Positions 1 through 9,364 are shown, counted from the stretch's first letter. The stretch: DNA of 64,000 nt from Paenibacillus sp. P25 (GCA_024704175.1 CP085629.1:1798001-1862000), one strand, 5' to 3'. Notes: generated by a model from the sequence alone, not told the origin. Numbers and translations: made by a program.

Positions 1-2
1 CA

Positions 3-695
3 TCATTAGTACCCGATTCTTGGACCTTGGCGCATTACAAGGATTTGTTTCAGAAAACCAAGTTCATGAATTTTGTGAAAAACAGTCTTTACGTCGCCTC
101 GCTCGTTACCGTCATCTCGGTGAGCATCAGCATCCTTGGCTCGTACAGCATGACCCGGCTTCGGTACCGGGGGCGGATCTTCTTCTCGCAAAGCATCATT
201 TATACTTATCTGCTGCCAACAGCCGTCTTGTTCATTCCGATGTATGTGGCGGTCAGCCGGCTTGGACTCAGTGACAACAAGAACGCTTTGCTGGTTGTCT
301 ATCCGACGATCATCGTCCCGTACTGCTGCTATATGCTGATCAGCTATTTTAAAGCGATTCCCAAGGAGCTTGAAGAGGCCGCGATGATTGACGGCTGCAC
401 CAGTTTGCAGTCCTTGTTCCGCATTATTCTGCCCATTGCCGCTCCCGGCATTGCGGTCGTATCGACTTTTGCTTTTACGCTGTCGTGGAACGAATATTTG
501 TACGCCTTGGTGCTGACGACAAGCCCGGCTCAGCAAACGGTCAATATCGGGATTTCGGGCTTCAAGTTTTCCGACCAGGCCGTCTGGGGACTCTTGATGG
601 GCTCATCGGTGATCGCCTCGCTGCCCGCGATCTTCCTGTATTTCCTGGCGCAGCGCTTCTTAAAAAGCGGCCTCGCCGCCGGCGGGGTTAAGTAG
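3..695 (+). CDS. Carbohydrate ABC transporter permease, MalG type (5' truncated by window)
   Basis: Inner-membrane permease of a sugar ABC importer. The reading frame is open to the first bases of the window and about 231 residues are present, against roughly 275 for the family, so the N-terminus and first membrane helix lie upstream. The EAA loop that contacts the ATPase is visible (EEAAMIDGCTSLQSLFRIIL), followed by a hydrophobic helix and the WNEYLYALVL segment typical of the MalG/LacG subfamily. A mannonate dehydratase-like gene follows 20 bp downstream, suggesting (inference) a sugar-acid or oligosaccharide uptake and catabolism operon. The substrate cannot be read from the permease. Confidence 0.9.
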   Translation, partial: SLVPDSWTLAHYKDLFQKTKFMNFVKNSLYVASLVTVISVSISILGSYSMTRLRYRGRIFFSQSIIYTYLLPTAVLFIPMYVAVSRLGLSDNKNALLVVYPTIIVPYCCYMLISYFKAIPKELEEAAMIDGCTSLQSLFRIILPIAAPGIAVVSTFAFTLSWNEYLYALVLTTSPAQQTVNIGISGFKFSDQAVWGLLMGSSVIASLPAIFLYFLAQRFLKSGLAAGGVK

Positions 696-714
696 AGCGG
701 AAGGGGTTAGCAGC

Positions 715-1732
715 GTGAAAATATCGGTAACGACGAACACCTGCGATCTGACGGATCGCGATTTGAAGCAGATGTGCCAGCTCGGCGTGGATTATATTGA
801 TTTCGGCAAGGGTTCGTCCTTCCCTGGCGTGCAGGAGCAGGGCTATCCGGATTTGGACCGGCTGTTGAAGCTGCAAAAGCGCGTTCGATCCTTTGGTCTC
901 GAGATGAACCGGGTCACGCCGCCGGATCTCACTGAGCGATTCATGAATCATTTGCCGGGGAGCGAGAAGGAGCTGGAGCATGCGGCGAATGCGGTCAAGG
1001 TTTTCGGCGAGGCGGGCCTGCCGATCGTCCGACAGCGGTTCGCCGGGGATACTGCGCCGGCCCTGACAACGGGCTATCCGGCGGTTCAGCGGGGCGGGGC
1101 TGTCGCCAGGGGGAAAGTCTTGGCTTCATGAAGGAGAAGCCGGCGACCCCAAGCATGGAGGAGCGGGAGGCATGGTGGAGCCGTTTTACCGAAGCGTTCC
1201 GGGTACTGGTACCTCTGGCTGAGGATTACAATGTCAAATTGACGGTTCATCCGTCGGATACGCCGAACCATGGAACGGCCTTCGGGGACTCGGTTTCCAC
1301 CGGATCATCGATGCATTTCCGAGCCGAAACATCGGCTTCGTCTACTGCGTCGGTACGCGGGCGACGGAAGGCGGAAGTTCCTTGGTTATGGATGAGATCC
1401 ATCATTACGGGCGCAAAGGGAGGATCTTCCTGGTGCATCTCCGCAATGTAAGAGGCAGTTTGCCTACCGCCGGGGCTTTTGAAGAAGCACTGCTCGACGA
1501 CGGCGATTTGAATGTGTTTAAAATATTACTCGAGCTGCGGAAGGTAGGCTACGACGGCTGCATCAATCCCGACCATATTACACAGCTCGAAGGCGACAGT
1601 GTCGATTTGGACCGCCATTGGGCTCATTCGGGCATTGGCTGGAAGCCCTCCAGCATCGGCTGGGGATATTCGATCGGCTATGTGAGGGCACTGCTGGCGG
1701 CGCTGGCGGAATTCGAAGGAAGCCGCATATGA
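715..1732 (+). pseudogene. Mannonate dehydratase-like (UxuA family) protein, two frameshifts
   Basis: TIM-barrel sugar-acid dehydratase/isomerase-like protein. It starts at GTG 715 behind an AAGGGG-type RBS. The coding signal changes frame twice, between about 1050 and 1086 and again near 1285-1300; each change equals loss of one base. The joined product is about 339 residues, close to UxuA. Family-like pieces include HLRNVRG at the end of the barrel and the C-terminal NPDHI and SIGYVRALL segments. UxuA dehydrates D-mannonate to 2-keto-3-deoxygluconate in hexuronate catabolism. It follows a sugar permease by 20 bp and is closed by a terminator. Because the code is healthy on both sides of each break, sequencing error is more likely than decay. 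Another xylose-isomerase-like TIM-barrel enzyme remains possible. Confidence 0.72.
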
Positions 1733-1742
1733 TGGAACGATG

Positions 1743-1797
1743 AAACGCCTTGCTGGAACATCGCCTGCTGCGATGGTTCAAACAGGGCGTTTTTTTA
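1743..1797 (+). terminator. Rho-independent terminator after the uxuA-like gene
   Basis: AACGCC pairs with GGGCGTT, with an inner ATCGC/GCGAT stem, followed by a run of seven T. It separates the sugar locus from the lia operon. Confidence 0.75.
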
Positions 1798-1810
1798 CAT
1801 ACCGAAGAAA

Positions 1811-1826
1811 TACGACTGCAGTCGTA
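1811..1826. promoter_or_regulatory. Perfect 16-bp palindrome upstream of the lia operon
   Basis: TACGACTGCAGTCGTA is its own reverse complement and sits 88 bp before the first lia gene. Such a site could be the operator of a NarL-type regulator such as the LiaR-like protein encoded in this operon. That assignment is inference; I cannot match it to a LiaR consensus with certainty. Confidence 0.4.
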
Positions 1827-1913
1827 GAGGGCGTCAGCTCGCTGCCCGATGACAAGCCATCTTGCCATCTGATAAGATGAGGAAGCATAAACCTCGGGAA
1901 AGGGGGCGATGGG

Positions 1914-2861
1914 ATGAAATGGAGAAGAACAACCGGCTTCGCGCTGCTGCTGCTTGGCGCATTGATTATATTCATCATTTTTCCTAAAACCGGGGTTAGC
2001 CTGGCCGCCAAAAATGTTCAGGTGCCTCTAACGAATACAACGGAATTGATCGCGATTCACGCTTCGAACATGGATATTAGCCTCATACCCGAGGCCAGGG
2101 CGGATGTGGAAGCCTATTTGCAAGGCGGCGGTAAAGTGTCCGCCGCCATGGCGGGTAGTGAGTTCCAACTGGATGCCGAACGCGGCCGATTCACGTTATT
2201 GCCGCTTAACTGCACGCTTGTCGTCCGTATTCCCCTCGCCTACCGTAACCATCTAGCCATCACCCTGGACGATGGAGATATCGCCGCAATCGGCCCGTCA
2301 GGGGAAGGAAAACTATCCTTTTCGCTGAAATCACTCGCGATTCAGGCGAAGTCCAGCAAGACCGAGTTAAACCGGCTGGAAACCGGACACCTCACCTTTG
2401 ATGCCGCTTCGGGAACGTTCCGGGCCCGGAACGTTCAGGCGGACCTCGGAAAGATCACGATGACGACGGGTTCCATTCAACTGCAGAATTATTCGGGTAA
2501 TGTGGAGAGCCGGCTTGAATCCGGAGAAATCAACGCTTCCGGCATTCGGACCGGTACCGGCTCCTTTGAATCGACAAGCGGCGAGATTCATCTGGAGCAT
2601 TATAGCGGTAAACTGCATGGCGTTTTAGGCGCAGGGGAGTTCCAGGCCGGCTTCGATCTGCTTTCCGATACGGTAGATGTTGCCGTTGGCCGCGGACGCG
2701 CGGAATTGACTCTGCCGGCAAAGGCGGATGTTCGTCTGGAAGCGGACATCACCCGCGGGAACTCCGATATCCGCCGCACTTTCGACCGCGTCACCAAGCA
2801 AACAAGCAAAGAATTTGCAGCAATAAGCGGCGCGGCACATTCCCCGTTAAAGTCCATGTGA
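1914..2861 (+). CDS. LiaG-like DUF4097 membrane-anchored protein
   Basis: Protein of 315 residues with a short basic start and one membrane helix at about residues 8-30, then a long region of short repeated beta-type strands (e.g. TGSIQLQNYSGNVESRLESG) typical of the DUF4097 adhesin-like beta-helix. ATG 1914 is preceded by AAAGGGGGC. It is first in a four-gene set matching B. subtilis liaG-liaF-liaS-liaR in order and family, where LiaG is a membrane-anchored protein of unclear role in envelope-stress sensing. The family assignment is good; the LiaG name rests mostly on gene order. Confidence 0.75.
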   Translation: MKWRRTTGFALLLLGALIIFIIFPKTGVSLAAKNVQVPLTNTTELIAIHASNMDISLIPEARADVEAYLQGGGKVSAAMAGSEFQLDAERGRFTLLPLNCTLVVRIPLAYRNHLAITLDDGDIAAIGPSGEGKLSFSLKSLAIQAKSSKTELNRLETGHLTFDAASGTFRARNVQADLGKITMTTGSIQLQNYSGNVESRLESGEINASGIRTGTGSFESTSGEIHLEHYSGKLHGVLGAGEFQAGFDLLSDTVDVAVGRGRAELTLPAKADVRLEADITRGNSDIRRTFDRVTKQTSKEFAAISGAAHSPLKSM

Positions 2862-2922
2862 ATGAGGGGAAGTCACCCTTAAATAATCAGGAGACGCTAT
2901 TGTATTGGAAGGAGGGCCTGAA

Positions 2923-3570
2923 TTGGCTGTACGTCATTTATTGTTCAACCGATTAACCGGGTATACCGCCGTTTTTGCCGCTATATATGCAATTGCTGTC
3001 AGGTCAGGCCTCGCAGAATGGCTGGACCCTTTGTTCGGGCTTGGCGTTGGTCTGATCTTCTATCGCTACGTATCCCAATGGCTGGCGATGGTCCCGTGGG
3101 CATATGCGTCCATTCAACTGGCAATCATCTTCGGACTTCCCACGGCAGGTGCCGTAACGGCGATCCTATTGATGTGCTGCGGCTACCTCTTGCTGCTTAA
3201 CCCATCTAGGTTTGCAGGGAAGCTGCGGATAGGGGACCTTCGCCTCCAGCCTTCCGAAATATCGGATATCTGCATCGAGCAAGGCATCGGCGATGTCCAT
3301 ATTGATTTTTCAGCCGCTTTTATGCCGCCCGGCGGGTTTCAAGTGGCGATTCATCGCCTTGTGGGCAACGTGGTTATCTATGTGCCGAACGGGCTGGAGG
3401 TGGAGGCGGATTTACAGGTGATGGTCGGCGGCCCGGAAGCCTTTGGGCGAAAGCCGCTGCGTTTTCGTCGCCATCTTCGCACCGAAACCGATCGCTACGA
3501 AACCGCCTCGAGCAGACTGCGCCTCATGGTAACTACGGTCATCGGCGATGTAAGTGTGAGGTATTTATGA
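2923..3570 (+). CDS. liaF: LiaF-like membrane regulator of the envelope-stress two-component system
   Basis: About 215 residues. Four hydrophobic helices fill roughly residues 5-100 and a soluble beta-rich domain follows (GDLRLQPSEISD, IGDVHIDFSAAF, GNVVIYVPNGLEVE), the layout of LiaF proteins. In Bacillus, LiaF holds the kinase LiaS inactive until cell-wall antibiotics act. I chose TTG 2923 because AAGGAGGG lies 6 bp before it; an in-frame TTG at 2905 lies upstream of that RBS. The stop overlaps the next start by 4 bp (ATGA), indicating translational coupling with the kinase. Confidence 0.82.
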   Translation: MAVRHLLFNRLTGYTAVFAAIYAIAVRSGLAEWLDPLFGLGVGLIFYRYVSQWLAMVPWAYASIQLAIIFGLPTAGAVTAILLMCCGYLLLLNPSRFAGKLRIGDLRLQPSEISDICIEQGIGDVHIDFSAAFMPPGGFQVAIHRLVGNVVIYVPNGLEVEADLQVMVGGPEAFGRKPLRFRRHLRTETDRYETASSRLRLMVTTVIGDVSVRYL

Positions 3571-4631
3571 ACCGCCAACGATTTGCCGGTATCCAGTGGA
3601 AAACTGCCTTATTCTCGCTGGGATTGTCGTTCTTTATTTCGGTCATCTCCCTGATTGCGGTGGTATCGGCTTATAGGCTCGAATGGAGCGTTATATGGTC
3701 GTTTCATCCGTCACGGCTCGTTATGCCGCTCCTCCTGATCGCTTTCCTAGGATTGCTCCCCGGGTACTTCTTCGGAAGCCGCTTGAAACGGCGGGTGCGG
3801 CGACTCGGCGAATTCATTTATTTTATTGAACGCGGCGACTTTACCAGCAGGGTGCCGGACCGGCTCGTTCACGAACGAGACGAGCTGGGTATCATCGGGG
3901 GACACCTGAATCGAATGGCTGTACGAATCGAACGACAGGTAGCATCTCTGCAAAAGTTGGCCGCAGAAAACACGGAAATGACCGAACAGCTGCAAAAATC
4001 GGTAATCCTCGAAGAAAGACAGCGGATTGCCCGTGACCTGCATGATGCGATAAGCCAGCAGTTGTTTGCGATTTCGATGATGACATCAGCCATCCAGGAA
4101 AGCGGCGATCTGAACACGGATAAGGTCAGAAAGCGGATCGCCATGGTTCAATCCTCGGCCGGAGAGGCCCAGAAGGAAATGAGAGCGCTTCTGATGCAGC
4201 TCAGGCCGGCTGCGCTGGAAGGCAGGGACCTAAAAGAAGGGATTCAAGAGCCGCTGAGGCGACTGGAGGACAAGCACGACATTGCAGTGAATGGGGAATT
4301 AGACGATATCCCGGCTCTGTCGAAAGGAATAACGGATAATCTGTTCCGCATGCTGCAGGAAAGCCTGTCGAATGTCATTCGGCATTCGCAAGCGTCGGTG
4401 GTGACGGTCCGGTTGAGCCGGTCCGGCTCCTATATCCATTTGAGTATTGCCGACAACGGGATAGGCTTCGAAACGGAGGAGGCAGGGTCGCTTACCTACG
4501 GAATGAGAACGCTGCAGGAGCGTGCCGGTGAAATCGGCGGAACCGTAAGCGTGGTATCGTCTAAGGGCAAAGGCACGCAAATCCATGTCAAGGTGCCGGT
4601 CATCGATTGGGAGGAGGAAGTTAAGCCATGA
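3567..4631 (+). CDS. liaS: LiaS-like sensor histidine kinase
   Basis: 354 residues. Two membrane helices (about 15-35 and 48-70) enclose a very short extracellular loop, as in intramembrane-sensing kinases. A HAMP region follows at about 71-130, then a HisKA_3 dimerisation domain with the phospho-acceptor His159 in ARDLHDAISQQLF, and an HATPase domain with the N-box (LQESLSNVIRHSQ) and G-box (DNGIGFE). It is predicted to phosphorylate the adjacent response regulator in response to cell-envelope damage. It overlaps both neighbours by 4 bp. Confidence 0.9.
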   Translation: MNRQRFAGIQWKTALFSLGLSFFISVISLIAVVSAYRLEWSVIWSFHPSRLVMPLLLIAFLGLLPGYFFGSRLKRRVRRLGEFIYFIERGDFTSRVPDRLVHERDELGIIGGHLNRMAVRIERQVASLQKLAAENTEMTEQLQKSVILEERQRIARDLHDAISQQLFAISMMTSAIQESGDLNTDKVRKRIAMVQSSAGEAQKEMRALLMQLRPAALEGRDLKEGIQEPLRRLEDKHDIAVNGELDDIPALSKGITDNLFRMLQESLSNVIRHSQASVVTVRLSRSGSYIHLSIADNGIGFETEEAGSLTYGMRTLQERAGEIGGTVSVVSSKGKGTQIHVKVPVIDWEEEVKP

Positions 4632-5272
4632 TCCGAGTGCTGCTGGTGGACGATCATGAAATGGTTCGTATGGGCCTGTCCGCCTATTTGGAAATGCAAA
4701 AAGATATCGAGGTCGTCGGGGAAGCTTCGAACGGAAGCGAAGGCGTGCGTCTGGCAAAGGAGCTGAAACCGGATGTGGTTGTGATGGATCTCGTTATGGA
4801 AATCATGAACGGTGTTGAGGCGACTAGGGCGATTTGCCGGGAGAACGATGCATCCCGAATCATTGTGCTGTCCAGCTTCTTGGACGACGATCAAGTGTAT
4901 TCGGTCCTGGAAGCAGGTGCGCTCAGCTATTTGCTCAAGACCGCAAAGGCCGAGCAAATCGCCGAGGCCATTCGTGCTGCGGCACGAGGGGAATCCGTTA
5001 TGGAATCGAAGGTCACCGGCAAAATGCTGTCAAGAATACGCCGCCGTGAGGAGCCTCAGCTCCATGATGCGCTGACGTCCAGGGAGCTGGAGGTGCTGCG
5101 CCTGATCGCGGAAGGCAAGACGAATCAAGAAATTGCCGAGGAGCTCTTTATAGCTATGGGGACCGTCAAGACGCATATCACGAGTATATTTGCTAAACTG
5201 GAAGTGGAGGACCGTACGAATGCGGCATTGTACGTGCATCGCCATGGATTAAAGAGTCAGAAGAAAATATAG
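4628..5272 (+). CDS. liaR: LiaR-like NarL/LuxR-type response regulator
   Basis: 214 residues. The receiver domain has the acidic pair DD (8-9), phospho-acceptor Asp54 in VVVMDLVM and a conserved Lys near 104 (SYLLKTAK). A LuxR-type helix-turn-helix fills about 148-205 (LTSRELEVLRLIAEGKTNQE). The sequence from the first residue is very close to B. subtilis LiaR as I recall it. The start overlaps the kinase stop by 4 bp. No liaIH-like effector genes lie next to it in this window, so its main targets must be elsewhere or differ from Bacillus. Confidence 0.92.
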   Translation: MIRVLLVDDHEMVRMGLSAYLEMQKDIEVVGEASNGSEGVRLAKELKPDVVVMDLVMEIMNGVEATRAICRENDASRIIVLSSFLDDDQVYSVLEAGALSYLLKTAKAEQIAEAIRAAARGESVMESKVTGKMLSRIRRREEPQLHDALTSRELEVLRLIAEGKTNQEIAEELFIAMGTVKTHITSIFAKLEVEDRTNAALYVHRHGLKSQKKI

Positions 5273-5772
5273 TATTAGACCTCCATGCCGCTAAATCGGC
5301 ACTATCAGATGATGAAAATAGGCGGATTGCGACATAACTTACTTACGGCTGGCGAAGGGAGGTTGGCAGTCAGTAGTGCTTCGAGCCCGAGTCTTAGACA
5401 GACCCGGGTGACCTGGTAAACTACAGAGCTTGCACCATCACACCTGAAGGCAAAGAAATCTGAACGTTTGGCACCTGACGGACCTCAAGCGGAAACAGCC
5501 CTGCATCGAACTTGGTCCGAACTATTACGAAGAATGAAAACGCGACGTGATTATCAAACATGGATGGGGCTCTGTATAATTCAATTCAAGCCCGCAATCA
5601 TCCGTTTGAGGGTATGACTACACTTGAATCGATAGAAATTCGTCTAAGTGAGCAGGAATGAACAGGTATTCTCGAATGAATTAAAGTAAAGTTAGAATGG
5701 AGATAGAAAAATTGTAATGATTGCGGTGTTGTCAAGGAGCAAATACCTTCGTATGAAAAGGAGGGCACAGAG
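5273..5772. other. 500-bp intergenic region without a recognisable gene
   Basis: No frame stays open with a start and RBS until the AAAGGAGGG of the next gene at 5757. Short open stretches occur (for example around 5530-5650) but carry several stops. No clear hairpin plus T-run follows liaR. It may hold decayed coding sequence. Confidence 0.5.
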
Positions 5773-6693
5773 ATGGAGAGCTTGATGAAGCATTTTTGGT
5801 TCAAACGCCTGCCAATCCTCAGATGGAACGCGGCGACATGGGTTTCCCACATGGAGCAGTACTGGAATACGGATCTCTTCCGTCCGCAAGACGCAATTTC
5901 AACCCATGAAGTACGACTTCTTCTCGATCAGTTTATGCCTGAACTGCTACCTGAATTTGAATCCCTACTATCTGCATCGCCAGATGTTACAGGTCAAGCC
6001 CAACTGCTCGCTATGTATAACTTGCCACCTTTCTTCTCAGGTTGTAGCAACTCGATTTCCCATCGTTCGGGTCATCCAACCTTAATTCGAAATTACGACT
6101 TCGGCATTGATGAGTTCAGTGGCGTTTTCCGGTACGAACCTTTGCCGGATGGGGGCTGGATCATCGGCTCCGCAGAAGGCGGCTGGGGCTATCTCGATGG
6201 TTTGAATCACCAGGGTCTTGCTGTGGCCATCACATTTGGCGGGAACTTTAAGGTGGGCAACGGCTTTAGCATACCATTGATTGTGCGCTATCTCCTAACG
6301 ACTTCAAAAACAGTTTCAGAAGCATTAGAACGACTACGCGCAATCCCGCATCGCCTTTATCAAAACATTTCTCTATTAGATCGGGAGGGGCGTTACAGCG
6401 TTGTATACACTTCACCAGAAGGAGTGTCAGCAGATCACGCTCTTATCTGCTGCACGAACCACCAGAGACATATGGAGAATTCGGCGCATGTTGAACACCG
6501 TACAGTGGAACGGTTTGACCATCTCTTCAGGATGGCCGGAGCCGTGTCTCCGGAGGATTTTCTGGAAGATCCCCTGTATAATCGTCAGTTCTCGGAACAC
6601 TTTGGCACACTTTACACCGTCGAGATCGATCCCATATCCAGGACCGTTCACTATCGCTGGCCTGAGGGGGAGGCAGTTGTTTATCTCATCTGA
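5773..6693 (+). CDS. C45-type autoproteolytic acyltransferase/amidohydrolase
   Basis: 306 residues, no signal peptide. A Cys nucleophile is predicted in FSGCSNSI, followed by NYDFGIDE and the GGWGYLDGLNHQGLAVAI stretch. This arrangement matches N-terminal-nucleophile hydrolases of the acyl-CoA:6-aminopenicillanate acyltransferase and choloylglycine hydrolase group (peptidase family C45), which mature by self-cleavage before the Cys. They hydrolyse or transfer linear amides; the substrate here is unknown. ATG 5773 has AAAGGAGGG just upstream. An AraC-type regulator follows after 70 bp and may control it (inference). Confidence 0.8.
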   Translation: MESLMKHFWFKRLPILRWNAATWVSHMEQYWNTDLFRPQDAISTHEVRLLLDQFMPELLPEFESLLSASPDVTGQAQLLAMYNLPPFFSGCSNSISHRSGHPTLIRNYDFGIDEFSGVFRYEPLPDGGWIIGSAEGGWGYLDGLNHQGLAVAITFGGNFKVGNGFSIPLIVRYLLTTSKTVSEALERLRAIPHRLYQNISLLDREGRYSVVYTSPEGVSADHALICCTNHQRHMENSAHVEHRTVERFDHLFRMAGAVSPEDFLEDPLYNRQFSEHFGTLYTVEIDPISRTVHYRWPEGEAVVYLI

Positions 6694-6763
6694 GTCGCCA
6701 GAGACTGAGATAACCATTCCGTTGTTAGGAAAGTAAAGATAAGACAAGCAGGAGGTGCCCGGA

Positions 6764-7618
6764 TTGGATTGGCTGGAAAGGATGAAAAGTGCGATTGACC
6801 TCATCGAAAGCAAGCTGACTGACAAAGTTGATGTAGAGGAAATTGCTAAGCAGGTCTATTCATCCTCGTATCACTTTCAGCGAATGTTCCACTTGCATAC
6901 GGGAGTTACAATCGGCGAGTACATTCGCAAACGGAGACTCACTTTTGCCGCGCAAGATCTGGCCATGTCGTCGGTAAAGGTCGTGGACATTTCCCTTAAA
7001 TATGGGTACGAATCGCCGGAGTCCTTTGCCAAAGCGTTCCGTAAAGTACACGGGATTACTCCTTCTGAAGCACGCATGCAAGGAGTAGTGCTGAAAGCTT
7101 TTCCTCGCATTTCTTTGCATTATTCACTGAGAGGCGATCGGGCTATGGATTACCGGATTGTGAATCGAGATGAATTTCAAGTTACAGGGAAAACGATTCG
7201 AGTTTCATTGGAAGATGGCGAGGACATGCGGCTCGTTCCCCAGTTTTGGCATGCGTGTGAGTCGGATGGTACTGTAGAAAGACTTCGTGCGCTTCATTTG
7301 GACAGGGTACTGCTTGGCATTTGCGCTACGGATTACCAAAGGGAAGAACTAACGTATGCGATTGCTGCGGAATCCGATGTCCCGACGACAGATAAAGAGC
7401 AGGTTTCATTACATATTCCCTCTTCAACTTGGGCTGTATTTACTTCAATCGGTGCATCGCCAAGTGCTATTCAAGGCGTGTGGAGGCGCATATTCGAAGA
7501 ATGGTTCCCAGCAACAAGTTATCAGCACACTGAAGGGCCGGAGCTCGAAGTTTATCATCCCGGAGATCCCCGATCCGATGATTATAAGTGTGAAGTATGG
7601 ATTCCAGTTAAGATTTAA
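6764..7618 (+). CDS. AraC-family regulator with GyrI-like effector domain
   Basis: 284 residues. An N-terminal pair of AraC helix-turn-helix motifs (about 1-105; YSSSYHFQRMFHLHTG and DISLKYGYESPESFAKAFRK) is joined to a C-terminal GyrI/SOUL-like small-molecule-binding domain (about 125-284) ending in CEVWIPVKI. This is the Rob/BltR-like layout used in drug- or metabolite-responsive activators. I chose TTG 6764, 8 bp after AGGAGG; the in-frame GTG at 6755 overlaps that RBS. It lies 70 bp after the C45 hydrolase on the same strand. Confidence 0.9.
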   Translation: MDWLERMKSAIDLIESKLTDKVDVEEIAKQVYSSSYHFQRMFHLHTGVTIGEYIRKRRLTFAAQDLAMSSVKVVDISLKYGYESPESFAKAFRKVHGITPSEARMQGVVLKAFPRISLHYSLRGDRAMDYRIVNRDEFQVTGKTIRVSLEDGEDMRLVPQFWHACESDGTVERLRALHLDRVLLGICATDYQREELTYAIAAESDVPTTDKEQVSLHIPSSTWAVFTSIGASPSAIQGVWRRIFEEWFPATSYQHTEGPELEVYHPGDPRSDDYKCEVWIPVKI

Positions 7619-7624
7619 AAAGCA

Positions 7625-7671
7625 ATGGATAACAGACTGACATTACAGTGAGGGAATCTATCCATTTTTTT
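7625..7671 (+). terminator. Probable terminator after the AraC-type gene
   Basis: ATGGATA pairs with TATCCAT across a 27-base loop and is followed by a T-rich run. The long loop makes it a weak call. Confidence 0.45.
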
Positions 7672-7918
7672 GAACAGAAGCGATTGTTAAAGCACGATTT
7701 AATACGATAGATCAATGAGGCAGTCTAATAATACATAAAGGCACGGAGGTTGTTCGAGAGGTTTTTTTGGCTCCCGGACGGCCTCTTATTTATCGCCAAA
7801 GGTATGACCCCCGGGTAAGACTAGAGTCGTATTCAAAATACAGCCATGGCGCGTTTTGGAAATCCCCCTCTCCCTTAATATCAAAAGTGTAAAAACACTG
7901 AAGGAAGAGGGAAATGAA

Positions 7919-9364
7919 ATGAAATTAAATCGGAAAGTCATTCAAAAAACAATAGGATTCATACTCACATTGCTGCTCTTGCTCACTTGGATGCTGCCTG
8001 CGGCAAAGGCCGCTTCGCCGGATTACAAGGAAGAGAATGTCAAGTTTCAAAGTGGCGATGCTGCGCTGGAAGGAACCCTTCTTCTGCCGTCTACGCAAGG
8101 TCCTTACCCTGCCGTCGTGCTCGTACACGGTTCCAATTCATCGGACCGGGAAAAATACCGCGGGGAAGCGGAGATGTTTGCGAAGGCCGGTATCGCCGCC
8201 TTGATCTTCGATAAGCGGGCCGACGGCTTCAGCAAATCCCGCGCCGGGGGCCGTTCCTATGCGGTACTGGCAGATGATGTGAGTGCAGCGGTTAGGGCTC
8301 TGGCCACCCGCGCTAATATCGATCGAACATCGATCGGCTTATGGGGAATCAGCGAAGGCGGTTGGGTCGCCTCGCTCGCCGCCGCCAAGCCGCAGTCGAA
8401 CGTTTCCTTCCTGATTACGGTAGGCGCCGTCGGGGTAAAACCGGTTCAACAGCAATCGTGGCGACTGGTCAACCGCTTGTACGACCAGGGCGTAACGTCG
8501 AACTCCATGATCCGCTCGGTCGCGCTGCACGGGCTGCAGCTGGCCGTATCCGCCGGTCTGTTTGCCGAAGCGCTGTACGACCCCGTACCGGTATTTGAGA
8601 AGGTGAAGCAGCCGGTACTTGCGATCTGGGGAAGCAGCGACCGTGTGGAACCCCCGCTCGAAAGCTCTCGCATCATCCAGGCGGCGTTGGAGAGGAGCGG
8701 CAATGATCGATACACATTGCAGTTTTTCCCGAATGCGGGACATCTTCTTCGTACCACGCCGGACGGAATTAAGCAATCGGATGCCTTTGCTCCCGGATAT
8801 GCAGAAGCTATGACATCGTGGGTACATCAAGCCGTTCGCGGTCAAGCGCCGGTCAAGTCCGTCGTCGGATCACCCCCGCGCCAAGATCACCTATCGCCCG
8901 CTGGAGTCGATCGCCTCGCGTGGTACAACACCGCATCGGTGCAATTAGGGTCGGCACTCGTGCTGATGATTGGGTTTGCCGGGTATATGGTCAAATTAGC
9001 GGTTCGCCGTCTGCGGAAAAAAGGGGTGGGGGTGGAGCAAGCGTCCGTTCCTGCACACCGCTCTAAATTAGTCTTGTCGGCGGCGGGCTTCTTCTCGATC
9101 GTCGGTTTCATCCTGTATTTTGGGTATTTGATGACTTCCGGCGCCAAACATCTTGCACCGGTTATAGGAGACCGCACATGGGTATGGATCCTTCTGCAAT
9201 GGATGGCGCTGGCCGCGGGTGTTGCCACGATCTTAGTCATCCGGTCCTGGTGGATAACGCGTTCCGCATCGGCCGGTACGGATAAAGTAAAAGGTTATCT
9301 TTTGCCGGTCGGAGGAATCTTGTTTATCGGCTGGGCACTGTATTGGCAGCTGCTTCTTCCGTAA
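7919..9364 (+). CDS. Secreted or membrane-anchored alpha/beta hydrolase with C-terminal membrane helices
   Basis: About 481 residues. A signal peptide (hydrophobic 12-28, then AKA) precedes an alpha/beta-hydrolase domain of the dienelactone hydrolase/S9 type with HGSNSSD near the oxyanion loop, nucleophile Ser in GISEGGW, Asp in GSSDRVEP and His in NAGHLL. Three or four hydrophobic helices follow after about residue 340, an unusual tail for this fold. The catalytic domain should therefore face outside, tethered to the membrane. ATG 7919 follows GGAAGAGGG; an in-frame ATG at 7856 lacks an RBS. Substrate unknown. Confidence 0.82.
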   Translation: MKLNRKVIQKTIGFILTLLLLLTWMLPAAKAASPDYKEENVKFQSGDAALEGTLLLPSTQGPYPAVVLVHGSNSSDREKYRGEAEMFAKAGIAALIFDKRADGFSKSRAGGRSYAVLADDVSAAVRALATRANIDRTSIGLWGISEGGWVASLAAAKPQSNVSFLITVGAVGVKPVQQQSWRLVNRLYDQGVTSNSMIRSVALHGLQLAVSAGLFAEALYDPVPVFEKVKQPVLAIWGSSDRVEPPLESSRIIQAALERSGNDRYTLQFFPNAGHLLRTTPDGIKQSDAFAPGYAEAMTSWVHQAVRGQAPVKSVVGSPPRQDHLSPAGVDRLAWYNTASVQLGSALVLMIGFAGYMVKLAVRRLRKKGVGVEQASVPAHRSKLVLSAAGFFSIVGFILYFGYLMTSGAKHLAPVIGDRTWVWILLQWMALAAGVATILVIRSWWITRSASAGTDKVKGYLLPVGGILFIGWALYWQLLLP

